From assembly GCA_965199685.1 (NCBI GenBank), contig OZ241323.1, forward strand, positions 2,604,001-2,668,000: 64,000 nucleotides of DNA, written 5' to 3'. Under the pieces are notes generated by a model. That model ran no database searches. It was given only the letters and a program-made list of their open reading frames with translations, and had not been told where the DNA came from. How positions within the stretch are numbered: the first letter of the stretch is position 1; the number at the start of each line of letters is the position of its first letter. Of the stretch, positions 32,742-45,100 are shown one piece after another. Source of the DNA: SP5GCR1 sp965199685 (GTDB taxonomy: Bacteria; Pseudomonadota; Gammaproteobacteria; Poriferisulfidales; Oxydemutatoraceae). The position numbers were made by a program, and so were the translations under genes.

Positions 32742-35015
32742 GTGAAATACCGAACATCTACCAAGAAATCAAAATCTACCGCAAACATTTCGGGATACGA
32801 CTCCATGTATGTGCGCAAAGGAAGCGGTTTGTTGCTTATCTCCATAGGCTTATATTTTTTGCTCTCAATGTTGAGTTATCAAGCGGACGACCCGTCGTGG
32901 GCAAACAATATCAGTATCGACGAGACTCAGAACTTGGGGGGTGTCATCGGCGCATGGGTTGCCTATACTTCTTATTTTCTTTTCGGGGCACCGTCGCTGG
33001 TGTTGTTGCCGTTGGCTATTTTCATGAGTGCCCGCCGCTTGTTCAACCCTAATTACACTCAGCGTTCTATATGGAATAGGCATTTAATTATTTGGTTGGC
33101 TACATCGCTGGCAATAATCGCCTGTTGCGGATTGGCAACTTTGCATTTTGCTGCACCTGATCTTCCTACCAGTAGCGGCGGTCGTTTGGGCGAATTAGTT
33201 ATACAAAGTTTTTATCCACTATTTGGCATGGTAGGTTCCACCCTATTACTGCTGGGTCTGATTGTAGCTAGCATCACGGTGATGGTGGATATCGCATGGC
33301 TGAAGGTCGCGGATGCGGTTGGTTTGGCATTGTTCTCGGCTGCACAATGGCTAGTAGATACTAAGCAGTGGATACAAAGCCGTCTATTGGTTCACGAACG
33401 TTCCGTAGAACGCACCCGAATAGTCTCAAAGCGTAAGAAAAAACTCATTAACAGAACCCCTCCCAAAATAGGGAATATGCTCAACAGCTTGTCGCCAGGT
33501 ACCAAGACTACCAAAAAACAACAAATCGCATTGCCGATTGAAGGAAAAGAAGAATTACCCCCGTTGAGTCTGCTGGATCGAGAAACAGCATCAGTTTCTA
33601 GCTACTCTAAAGACGAACTGGAAAAACTTGCTAGACAACTGGAAATTAAATTAGAAGACTTCGGCATCGGAGCTCAGGTGACCGAAGCACAACCTGGCCC
33701 GGTAGTCACCCGTTTTGAAGTCACGCCATCTCCGGGCACTAAAGCGAGTAGTATAAGCAACCTCCAAAAAGACCTTGCACGATCGTTATTGCTGCCCAGT
33801 GTGCGAGTGGTGGAAGTGATTCCAGGGAAGTCGTCGATCGGCATAGAGATGCCGAATAGAACGCGGTCGGTTGTAAAATTTGGTGAACTCTTACAATCCG
33901 AAGAATACGAGAAACAACATTCAACGTTAACGCTCGCATTAGGCAAGGATGTTGCAGGTCAGGCGATATTTATAGATTTAGAGAAATTACCTCACCTGTT
34001 GGTTGCAGGCACTACTGGCTCAGGTAAATCAGTTGCGGTACATTCTATGTTGGCGAGCCTATTATTTCGTAATCTCCCCTCGCAAGTCCGTTTGATTTTA
34101 GTAGACCCTAAAATGCTTGAACTTAAATCGTATGAAGATATCCCTCATTTATTGTTACCTTTGATTACCGATATGCAGGAAGCTGCCGGTGCCTTACGAT
34201 GGGCAGTTGCTGAAATGGAACGGCGTTACCGCCTGATGGCAGCACTCAACGTACGCAACATCACATCGTATAATAATAAAATTTCTAAGGCTAAAAAAAG
34301 GAAGGAACCGATTGCCGACCCTCTATTTGAGAGCGAAGACGAATCTGCCACAGCCCCACCACTTGATGAAATACCGTATATCGTAATCGTCATCGATGAA
34401 TTCGCAGACATGATTATGATGGTGGGCAAAAAAGTAGAAGAACTGATTATCCGGCTTGCTCAAAAGGCACGCGCCGCAGGAATACACTTGGTGCTGGCGA
34501 CACAAAGACCTTCGGTGGATATCATTACTGGTTTGGTCAAAGCGAATGTACCGGCGAGAATCGCATTTCAAGTCTCCTCAAAGGTGGATTCGCGTACCAT
34601 ATTAGATCAGAACGGTGCTGAGCAACTGCTCGGACAAGGCGATATGCTATGTCTGATGCCGAGCTACGCAACGCCGATGCGCGTACACGGTGCTTTTATA
34701 TCGGAGGGCGAAGTGCAAGCAGTCGCCGACTTTCTACGCCAGCAGGGAGAACCGTCTTATATAGACAACCTAAACACATCGGACAACGGGATGGTCGGTT
34801 TTAATCCTACCGAAACCGAAGACCCGCTCTATAAGCAAGCGGTGGAAATCGTAACCGAATCAGGCAAAGCGTCTATCTCTCATCTACAACGTCGTCTCAA
34901 AATAGGTTATAACCGCGCGGCGCGTATGATAGAAGAAATGGAGAGTGCCAAAATAGTTTCCAGCATACAATCAAGCGGATCACGCCAAGTATTGGTCTCG
35001 TCGTCTCGGAAATGA
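32742..35015 (+). CDS. ftsK: DNA translocase FtsK, short-linker form
   Basis: 757 residues from a GTG with AGAGGAA upstream. The N-terminus has four to five transmembrane helices (first about 24-42) and anchors it at the septum. A short linker leads to the beta domain, then the RecA-like motor: Walker A AGTTGSGKSVAVHSML near 421 and Walker B VIVIDEFADMIMM near 548. The C-terminal gamma winged helix (ITESGKASISHLQRRLKIGYNRAARMIEEME type) reads KOPS/dif-oriented DNA. It is about 570 residues shorter than E. coli FtsK because the linker is short. It overlaps lolA by 4 bases. Confidence 0.95.
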   Translation: MKYRTSTKKSKSTANISGYDSMYVRKGSGLLLISIGLYFLLSMLSYQADDPSWANNISIDETQNLGGVIGAWVAYTSYFLFGAPSLVLLPLAIFMSARRLFNPNYTQRSIWNRHLIIWLATSLAIIACCGLATLHFAAPDLPTSSGGRLGELVIQSFYPLFGMVGSTLLLLGLIVASITVMVDIAWLKVADAVGLALFSAAQWLVDTKQWIQSRLLVHERSVERTRIVSKRKKKLINRTPPKIGNMLNSLSPGTKTTKKQQIALPIEGKEELPPLSLLDRETASVSSYSKDELEKLARQLEIKLEDFGIGAQVTEAQPGPVVTRFEVTPSPGTKASSISNLQKDLARSLLLPSVRVVEVIPGKSSIGIEMPNRTRSVVKFGELLQSEEYEKQHSTLTLALGKDVAGQAIFIDLEKLPHLLVAGTTGSGKSVAVHSMLASLLFRNLPSQVRLILVDPKMLELKSYEDIPHLLLPLITDMQEAAGALRWAVAEMERRYRLMAALNVRNITSYNNKISKAKKRKEPIADPLFESEDESATAPPLDEIPYIVIVIDEFADMIMMVGKKVEELIIRLAQKARAAGIHLVLATQRPSVDIITGLVKANVPARIAFQVSSKVDSRTILDQNGAEQLLGQGDMLCLMPSYATPMRVHGAFISEGEVQAVADFLRQQGEPSYIDNLNTSDNGMVGFNPTETEDPLYKQAVEIVTESGKASISHLQRRLKIGYNRAARMIEEMESAKIVSSIQSSGSRQVLVSSSRK

Positions 35016-35647
35016 TGAAGCAATATATTAAGGCGGTTTGCCTGGTTTTTTTGTTTGCTATCTTTGCATCTGCACGCGCCGACACTTTGGTTGCTTTGGA
35101 TGTTTTTTTCCAATCCGAGACTTTTCGTGCCAATTTTGACCAAGAAGTTTATAGTTCGGAAGGACAAAAAATTGACGAGTCCAAAGGGTTTACTTTGTTT
35201 CATAGGCCTGGCCGCTTTCGTTGGGAATATGTGTCCCCAGAACCTTATTTGATTTTAACCGACGGCTTAAGTCTGCTTATCTACGATGTGCCATTAAAAC
35301 AAGCATATTTACGTCCTACGCTTGGTACATTGGGGAAAGCACCGCTAATGCTCCTTTTGGATAAGCGTACTGCGGTTGACGATTTTTATATAGACACCAT
35401 AGCCGACAACGCATACGCAGACATCAAGGAGGTGAATTGGTTGAGGTTGGTACCCAAAGTAGACGACACCGACTTTGTTTATTTTGATATAGGGTTCAAA
35501 GGAGAACGACTATCGCATTTAGTACTCTACGACCACTTTGACCAACACACCAAAATACATTTCTACGATGTACAAACAAATCCGGAGTTTAAGAGAGACT
35601 ATTTCCGCATTGAGCTACCAGAAGATGTAGATGTGATTCAGAATTGA
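35012..35647 (+). CDS. lolA: Outer-membrane lipoprotein carrier protein
   Basis: 211 residues with a cleavable signal peptide (MKQYIKAVCLVFLFAIFASA followed by RA-DT). It carries lipoproteins across the periplasm from LolCDE to LolB. The open beta-barrel pattern is visible in FRANFDQEVYSSEGQKIDESKG, FTLFHRPGRFRWEYVSPEPY, LILTDGLSLLIYD and LSHLVLYDHFDQHTKIHF. The start overlaps the ftsK stop (ATGA); a second ATG three bases on is equally possible. The ftsK-lolA order is conserved in gammaproteobacteria. It would serve the lipoprotein encoded at 6308. Confidence 0.92.
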   Translation: MMKQYIKAVCLVFLFAIFASARADTLVALDVFFQSETFRANFDQEVYSSEGQKIDESKGFTLFHRPGRFRWEYVSPEPYLILTDGLSLLIYDVPLKQAYLRPTLGTLGKAPLMLLLDKRTAVDDFYIDTIADNAYADIKEVNWLRLVPKVDDTDFVYFDIGFKGERLSHLVLYDHFDQHTKIHFYDVQTNPEFKRDYFRIELPEDVDVIQN

Positions 35648-36112
35648 AGCCTGCGGAGGAGGGCAAGCACGATGGTTGGGAAAGTGTTTCATATGCCGTA
35701 GGGGAGGGTATTGCATTTTATGATGAATACGCTGCCCATCATCTTAGAGTTCTGCACGATGTCACGCCGATTGACCTACTGGTTCAATCGGCGATTCAAT
35801 ATGCCCTCCCGTAACGCGTTGCGTCTGAACAAATAAAGTCGTACACCATCCAACTTATGGGAACCAAAACCAAGTGACGCGTGGCGGTTGCAGTAGTGCA
35901 GAACGACACTTTAGGATGGACAACATAAATTGCCGATTGATTTTGATAATATATGTAATATTTCTAACGACCACAATATTTAGATTTCGTACGAAGTTAC
36001 GCCACTTGTGCTACTGCAACAAGTGGCAGTTTCACTCGGCGATTTTATTTGTATAATAGTGTAATAATTTGATACCCCTCCTTGTATTTTAATAATTAGT
36101 GGTGAAAATTAA
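35648..36112. repeat. Intergenic repeats before the first giant gene
   Basis: No gene is seen. From about 35686 come element pieces: GTGTTTCATATGCCGTAGGGG, a GATTGA/TCAATC-type cassette at 35748-35795 with one loop change, the GCCCTCCCGTAACGCGTTGC arm, CATCCAACTTATGGGAACCA, then CGATTGATTTTGATAATATA and an ACTTGT/ACAAGT cassette at 35988-36032. Bases 36041-36112 are the family-specific promoter/leader described separately. Confidence 0.7.
36046..36112 (+). promoter_or_regulatory. Conserved promoter and leader of giant gene 1
   Basis: TATAAT at 36052-36057, in the context TTTGTATAATAGTGTAATAA, lies about 55 bases before the ATG. The leader (TTTGATACCCCTCC, then TATTTTAAT, then TTAGTGGTGAAAATTAA) is conserved before all three giant genes, although the sequences further upstream differ. 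No strong Shine-Dalgarno is present; GTGGTGA is the nearest candidate. Conservation supports a real -10 box and a leader with a function. Confidence 0.6.
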
Positions 36113-39100
36113 ATGCAAATAAATCTTATGAAATACAGCCTTCTAATATGTTTAGGGTTGCTCATTGTGCAACCAGTATTCGCGCAACAAGACACTCTTA
36201 CTGATACTGAATGTGCCGACAACGACATAGACAACGATGACGATGGGTTGAGAGAAATATGTTATCTAGAAGATTTGAATGCGATCCGCAATAATTTAAC
36301 AGGTGAAGGAACTGTACAACAAGGTTGCCCTGATGGCGGTTGCGACGGCTATGAATTGGTAAGAGATTTAGACTTCACGACAACACAAAGTTATCAAATG
36401 GGTGTAGTGAACAGCAACTGGATACTTAGCGATTCTGATTTTATGGGTACTGCGAAACTAGGCTGGGCTCCTATAGGAGGGACTTTCAGCACCACTTTTG
36501 AAGGCAACGGATATAGCATTTCTAATTTGCATATCAATAGAGATGGCAACAATACCGATAATGTAGGTTTATTTGCTGAAAATGCTAGTTCCGGCATCAT
36601 TCGCAATCTTGGGTTAAGAGAAATAAAAATAGAAGGTAGAGGCAGGGTCAGTGGGCTAGTCGGTCGAAATAACGGTGGGAAGCTAATAAATGTTTATGTA
36701 GAGGGAGGCACGGTTAGCGGAGCAGGTGGTACTGCAGGTCTTTTAACCGGTGCAAATAATATAGGTGCGTTAATTATTAACAGTTATGCACGTGGCACTG
36801 CCACCGCAGCAGGACGTTTTGCTGGTGGTATTTGTGGTTTCAACTTTGGCACAATCAGAAATAGTTATGCGGATGTTATGGCTACCGCATTAGGGGATGC
36901 CGGTGGTTTGGTGGGTGAGAATCAGGGGTCTGTTATCAATAGCTATTCAATGGGTTCTGCTCATATAACCGAGTCCGGACGAAATGACCGAGTTGTGGGA
37001 GGTCTTGTTGCTGGATTATTTTCAAGTGAACAGGGAGGCATAGAAGTCGAAGGTAGCATTCACAACAGCTACTCAACTGCCATGGCGACAAGTGTTAGAG
37101 GTAATAGTAATGACCGAACTGGTGGTTTAGTTGGAACTAGAGGATCAATCAGCCTGGTTGTGGAAAATAGTTATTGGAATACTGAGGCTAATGACGAGGT
37201 CACGACCCCTCCGAACCTTGATGGCATACCCCAGACCACCGATGAATTGCGGATGCCGACTGCACCAGGGACAGTGCAGACTGATGTTTATTACCAATGG
37301 AGTACGGACGATTGGGATTTCGGCGACACAATGAATTACCCTGCATTGCGCTATATCAAGGGCGACGATGTTGACAATCCTGCTTGCCACACGGATTTGC
37401 CTCCCCTTGATATGGATTCGGCATCCCTACCCGGTTGCGGTGCATTGTTGCCCAGACAATCCGGCAGAGATAACGGTTTGAGTATTTTATACTTTGTATT
37501 GGACGGTGAGCAACAGAATAATTCTAGAGTATTTCGCAACCAACCTTTTTCATCCTTGTTGCGTGAATATGATATGAAAATTCCCTATGCCGCTACCGGG
37601 ATTCAACTAAGACCATACTCTATCAACAGTGCTGATACGATTTCGGTTTTTAGAATGGCAGATAGTCAGGAGACCAACTATTTTGACGGTAAGGAGAGTG
37701 GCGAGCCAAGCATTGCCATTCCCGTACAAGCAGATACAAACGAAGTTTTGACTATTAGAGTAGGCAGTGTTACTTATACTCTGAATATACAGGTAGGTCC
37801 TGCGGCTAGAGCTAGGATTACAGACTTCAGTAGCACTCTCATGGGCAGTCCCCTCATGTCCGGTAGCCGCGTTGATGAGGGTGCCAATATTGAGCTTATA
37901 GCTACTTTTGCCGACGGTAGCGGGAATTATGATTATTCGTTGCAACAAAACGGCGAGATAGTTAGTGAGGGACAAGCTGCAAATGTGACCGAAAATGTTA
38001 CTATACCCACCGACCACCCACTCATCCCTACAACGCCAAGCATTGTCTATACGATAACGGTTGACGATGGTTTTGATATAGTTTCCGCTGCAATTATGTT
38101 CACTGTAAATAAAATTGATAATGGCGGCCCACAACTGGAACTCGTTAGGACCCCCTTGCTAAAGGTAATCTCTACTGAGCCTGATCCAGACGGTGTCGGC
38201 ACATTTACATATCTATGGCAGAGGCAAATCATGGAAGGTGATAGTTGGACGGACATTTCAGGTGCTAATCTATCTGCTGACCCATCTACGTTTGCGATTA
38301 ATGAGACTGATAGCACAATCCAATATCGCGTGATAGTGAGACATACCGATGGGCAAGGAAATAGCACAGAAGATATGCTAGATCCGGTTGTTCTAGATGT
38401 GGACGATGACGGCGACGGTTTAATAGAGGTGTATTATTTAGAAAGTCTGAATGCAATTCGCCATCAGTTGGATGGCACTGGTTATAGAGAGAGCGGCGCA
38501 GCGACTAGAATCACCACAGGTTGCCCTGATGATGGTTGCAAAGGCTATGAATTGGTAGGCGATTTAGACTTTATGACAGCCCGAAGTTATGTATTGGGTG
38601 TCGTGAATAGCGACTGGGCACTTAGTGATTTAGATTTCACAAGTAGCATGAAACAAGGCTGGGAGCCTATAGGCGGAACTTTCACAGCCATTTTTGAAGG
38701 CAACGGATTTAGCATTTCTAATTTGCATATCAATAGAGTCAGTGCCAATAATATAGGCTTATTTGCCGACAATACTGGTACCATTCGAAATCTTGGGCTG
38801 TCGACAATAACAATAAGAGGCAATGACACTGTTAGTGGTTTAGTCGGTCGCAACCAAGGTAATCTAATCAATGTTTATGTGAACGGAGGTAATGTTGAAG
38901 GAAGCAGCGACGGGATAGGTCTTTTAATCGGCAGAAACATTGCTGGTGGACTAATTATCAACAGTTATGCGCTTGGCACTGTTTCGTCATCAGGTCGTTT
39001 TGTAGGAGGTATCAGTGGCACTAACTTGGACAGAGTTATCAATAGCTATGCAATTGCCGATGTTCGGGCAGCGGGGAACGTAGGAGGGTTAATAGGTGAC

Positions 39101-42100
39101 AATTTAGGGTCTATTAGAAATAGTTATGCGATGGGTTCTGTGCGTTTAACCGCAATGCAAGGCCAAAGTGCAGGTGGTCTTGTTAATGCACTATGGACGG
39201 GCGGTACCAACCCAAGCATTACACACAGCTATTCAACCGTTGCGATGACAGCTGATAATCCAGCCGGGAATAATATTGGTCTAGGTGGTCTAATTGCTAG
39301 AAGGCATAGTACAAACCCTCCGGTAAACGACAGTTATTGGGATTTTGGTGAGAGCAATCAGGTAACTTCTTCGGCAGGCGGCACCTCCCAAACTACCGTT
39401 GCGTTGCAAGCACCAACTAATCAAAATGCCGCAACCGGCATCTATGCGAATTGGAGCACTGACGCTTGGGATTTCGGTGATGCAATGAGCTATCCGGCAC
39501 TGCGCTATGCCAAGGGGGACGATGCCAATCCCGCCTGTGATATGAAACCGCAAACTCCGCTACCTAATTGTGGTGCCTTGCTACCCAATCAGTCTGGTCG
39601 CGATACAGGTTTGAGCATTGTATTTTTCAAGGTGCAAGGTGAGAGAGAGCAACGCGATAACGCTATGGTATTTCGCGATCAGCCTTTTTCACCGCTATCG
39701 TTTAACTACGATATAAAAATCCCCCATGCTGCTACCGAAATTCAATTAAGACCATATTCTTTTAACAATAATGCGACGATTTCAGTTGCCAAGGCAGGAG
39801 AAAGCATTGAGCGTTTCTCTGGAAAGAGGAGTGGTGATTTGAGTGATATTATCCCATTGCAAGCGGGTGGAAACGAAACGTTGGAGGTTATGGTAGATGG
39901 ATTGACGTATCGCTTTAGTTTAAGCAGAGGATCACAAACCCCAGTTGAAGTTGTCTCCTTCAACACAATACCCCCTAATGCTAACATTAATGAGGGTGAT
40001 GATATTACGCTTGAAGCTGCTTTTCGCAACGGTACCGGAGATTATCGTTATTCGTTTCAGCAAGGAGACATGGTACTGGATCGAGGGCAAGGTACAAATA
40101 CTACTTTTACTACTATCGTTGCCATACCCGATACCTTTGTAGAAGGTAGCCAGCCTATGCAGAGCGTCGTCTACACAATAACAGTTGAAGATGGCTTTGA
40201 TATAACCTCTACCGAACTTATGCTAACCGTTAACAACATTGATAACGGCGAACCAGAGCTGGCATTGACTGTCAGTCCTACTGTATTAAGAATAAGCCCT
40301 ACGATACCCGATCCGGACGGTGTAGGAACATTTACATACCAATGGCAAAGCCGGGATGCAGGCGATAATGGCTGGGCAGATCTTGCCACTGTTGATGGTG
40401 GGCACACGGTGTCTAGCACTCCTACCAGTACAATCCGCTATCGCGTAATCGTTGATCATACCGACGGTCAAGGACATGAAAGAAGTTATACGGTAGGTCC
40501 GTTTCCGATAAACGTGAACGGAAACGACAACAGCTTGATAGATATTTATTATTTGGAAGACTTAAATGTGCTACGCAATCAAGCGGATGGTAGCGGCTAT
40601 AGAATAAATCCCGGGTCGGATAATATCACCGTCAATAAAATCACCTTAGGTTGTCCTGCCAACACATGCACTGGCTACGAGTTGTTAAGGGACTTGGATT
40701 TTAATGCAGACGATAGCTATGTAGACGCGATATCAAATAAAAGCGAGTGGACGGTGGGTGATCCTCCTACAGACCCTATGGATACCGGCTGGTTACCCAT
40801 AGCAACCTCCGATGCTCCGTTTGCCACGATATTCAACGGCAACAATAACAAGATTTCTAATTTACAGATAAACAGAGATACCGATGACGATGCGTATATC
40901 GGGTTATTTGCGGCACTGTCGGCGGCGGCGAGGATAGAGAATGTCGGTCTATTGGATGTTGATATTGAAGGCAGAGGCTATGTAGGTAGCTTGGTTGCGC
41001 AAAACAAAGGCACTATCGTCAATAGCTATGTACAAGGCGGCGAGGTTATGGGGACACAGCATAACTTAGGCGGACTAGTTGCGATTAACGATAATTCTGC
41101 AACTGGCGTAATCGTCAATAGCTATGCGAATGTGATGGTGATGTCCGCTAATACCCTATTATTGGGTGGTTTGGTCGCTCACAACAAAGGCAAGATTAGA
41201 AATAGCTATGCGTTAGGTAATGTAAGTGGTGTTTGCGATGTGGGTGGTTTGGTTGCCGAGAACAGCAGTGGGAGTGACATCATCAATAGCTATACGTCAG
41301 GTGCGGTAAGTAGATCCGGAAGCTGCACGGGGGACAGTACAAGGGATCGTGCCGGTGGTTTAGTAGCCAATAACGCAGGATTAATAAGAAATAGTTATGT
41401 GCGCGGACTGATTACTGGTGGCGGTGGAATTGTGGGTGGTTTGGTTGCTGTCGAAACAACCGGCACGGTTGTTGAGCTGAGCTATTGGGACAGCACGGTT
41501 AATACCGATATCACTACCAATACCGAAGCCAAAACTAGTGATGAGTTGCGAACATCGACTGTACCAGGGACAATGCCGACCGACGTTTATTACCAATGGA
41601 GTACTGCCGATTGGGATTTTGGCAACTCAATGCACTATCCAATACTAAGATACAACTCGCCGAGCGACATTCCCACAGTATCGGCATGTGATGATGACCT
41701 TGATACCGCACCACCACCATGCGGTGGTTTATTGTTAGCTCAAGGAGACAAAGGATTGAGCAATCTACTATTCTTTGCCAATAGTAATCCTGCGATACTG
41801 AATAGACCTTTTTCTTTCTCGATATTATCTAGCTATAGGATAGATTTAATCAATAAAACCATGCTTGAGTTATTGCCATACGGGATTGATCCGCGAGGCG
41901 AGTCTATCTCAATCACCCAAGTAGGAGATACAGATAGCACCAACTATTTTATGGGCAAGCGCAGTGGTGAGCGGAGCCTGCCGATTACGCTCGCAGAGGG
42001 AGAGTCGATTCTGACAATCAGCGTCGGAACTAACCCTGCTGATACCGACCCGGTCGCCTATAGCGTCACCGTAAACAACGTTATAAGTCCTATAGAAATA

Positions 42101-45100
42101 ACAAGTATAAACGTTGCTCCTGACCCGGTGAATGAAGGACCCATTAGTTTAAGTGCAACAGTCACAGGTGGCGATCCCAGCTTGTATACTTATCAATGGA
42201 CTTCGGATCCAGAGGCTTTTCTAGATGGGCAACCTGTTACTGATGCTACTTTAAGTTTCAGTATACCTAATGACTTTGTGCCTAGTGGAGATGACAGTCG
42301 GGATGTGATAATCACACTGACTGTCGGAGATGTTTTTGTGCAAGATAGTGCGATGACGACTGTGACCATCGTCAGAACTGATAACGGTGGACCGAGCTTT
42401 GATCAGACAGTGACCGTATCAGACATAAGCATTACTAGGATTATACCTGGAAGTGACCCCGACGGCGACGGTACTATCACTGGTTATACCTGGCAGAAGC
42501 GTGGTGCGGGTACTGATTGGACGACGATTGATGGTGAGACCTCGGCGATGTATAACATACCAACACTAGACAAAGGTGATACCCTTTATCGCGTACGGGT
42601 GGCATCTATTGATGGGCAAGGAAACTCTTTTACTAGTGTGTTAGGACCCTATAGGAATAGAATCGATATAGACGATGACGACGACGGGTTCATAGATATC
42701 TACTACTTGGAAGATCTAAATGCGGTGCGCTATCAACCTGATGGCAGCGGTTATCAAGTGAGCAGTGGAGTAACTGAAATCACTGCGGGCTGCATGCCAA
42801 CCTGTATGGGTTATGAACTGCGTAGAGACTTGGATTTCACGATTGACGAAAACTATGTAAATGCGATGACAAATAAAGAGGCATGGACGGTGGATAATTT
42901 TGACACCGCTGGCGATACGGGTTGGCAACCGATAGGGTCTGCTGCCGGCAATAGTTGCAGCAGTACGAATTGTTTTAGTAGTACTTTTGAGGGCAACGGA
43001 CATAGCATTTTCAATTTGCAGATCAACAGAGATGGCACTGATCAAATAGGTATGTTTGGCGGCAATACTGGCATCATTCGCAATCTCGGTCTACGAGAAA
43101 TAACAGTACAAGGCAATAACAGAGTCGGTGGGTTGGTCGGTCGTAACGAGAGCAATCTAATCAATACCTATGTCGACGAAGGCAGTGTTGAAGGAGAACG
43201 TGATGTTGTCGGTGGTTTAGTCGGCGTAAGCGTGTCGGGTGCATTAATTATCAACAGTTATGTGCGTGGCACTGTCACCTCGAAAATGCGTTTTGTCGGT
43301 GGTATCTGTGGTTTCAACTTTGGCAGAATTATCAACAGCTATGCGGATGCTATGGTTACCGGATTAAGGGGAGGCGGTGGTTTGGTGGGTGAGAATCACG
43401 GGCCTATTGTCAATAGTTATTCAATGGGATCTGCTCATATAACCACTACACAAGCAAACCGAGCTGTGGGAGGTCTTGTTGCTGGATTATTCGGTTCAGG
43501 TAGCATTCGCAACAGCTACTCAACTGCTAAAGCGACAAGTGCTGCTTCAGGGGGTCAACAAACCGGTGGTTTAATCGGAAATAGAGGATCAGCCAACCTA
43601 GTTGTGGAAAATAGTTATTGGAATAGTACGGTTAATGACGAGGTCTCCGCCTCTACGCGCCTCTACGGCACACCTCAAACTACTGAAGAATTACAAATGT
43701 CGACTGCACAAGACTCAACGCCGACCGATGTTTATTACCAATGGACTACTGTTGATTGGGATTTCGGCGATTCAATGAGTTATCCAAAACTGCGGTATGG
43801 CGAGATAACTAATGTGGATGCTTGCCGCAACATGAATGAAGCAACAACGTTGCCTCTTTGTGGTAGTTTATTGCCCGGTCAAGGAACTTCGCTACCTGAA
43901 GCAAATACTGCACCGACGATTACGATAACACCATCGGCGGCTCAAATGCTACCGCTCAATAGTATGACGAATATCATGGTTTCGGTTGAGGATGCTGGTG
44001 ACACGATCACATTGACGGCGATGTCGTCAGCCCCAACTATCGTATCGGTCTCGCCTGCAGAGTTTACTGGTATAACCGATAACACGGCTAGAACCTTCAC
44101 GCTAAACGCCTCGCAAGGTGGCATGGCGACGATCACCTTCATCGCAACCGACCAAGGTGGATTAAGCGACAGTGCGGCTTTGTCGATACGCGTCAATACT
44201 CGGCCAACAATTAGCAACATTCCGGGACAACCGGTTACACTGACCGAAGGTGCAAACACCTCTGTAGGCGTGACCATAGACGATGCAGATGCCGACGATA
44301 CACCTGCCAATTTAATGGTAACCGCACAATCCAATGCACCTGGGGTTGCAAGCGTTATTGTCGGTGGCAGCGGTGTCACCCGTACACTTGAGGTTCGCGG
44401 TGTCGGTGCCGGTCGTGCGATGATTACAGTGACGGTGGATGACGGCAGAAGGGTGGCGAACTCAGTGATCACAGCACAATTTACGGTGATGGTAGCAGCA
44501 GCAGCAAATACCACACCGACGATTACGATAACACCACCGGTAGCTCAAACGCTACCACTCAATAGTATGACGAATATCATGGTTTCGGTTGAGGATGCTG
44601 GTGATACGACCACATTGACGGCAATGTCATCAGTCCCAACTGTCGTGTCGGTGACACCTGCAGAATCCACTGGTATAACTGATAACACGGCTAGAGTCTT
44701 TACGCTAAATGCTCGGCAAAGTGGCACGGCAACGATTACCTTCACCGCAACCGATCGAGGTGGATTAAGCGACAATGCGGCTTTGTCGATACGCGTCAAT
44801 ACGCAACCCACGATTAGCGGTATTCCGGGACAACCGGTCAGGCTACTAGAGGGTATGACTAGCAACTTGGAAGTGATGATAGACGATGCCGATGCTGACG
44901 ATAGCCTCAATGTAAGAATTGATAGTAGCGATAGCACGATTGCAACGGCAACGATTATCGCAACTGAGGGTGCCACCCGCACACTTGAGGTTGGCGGTGT
45001 CGGTGCCGGTCGTGCGATGATTACAGTGACGGTGGATGACGGCAGAAGGGTGGCGAACTCAGTGGTTACAGCACGATTTATGGTGACGGTGGCAGCAGCA

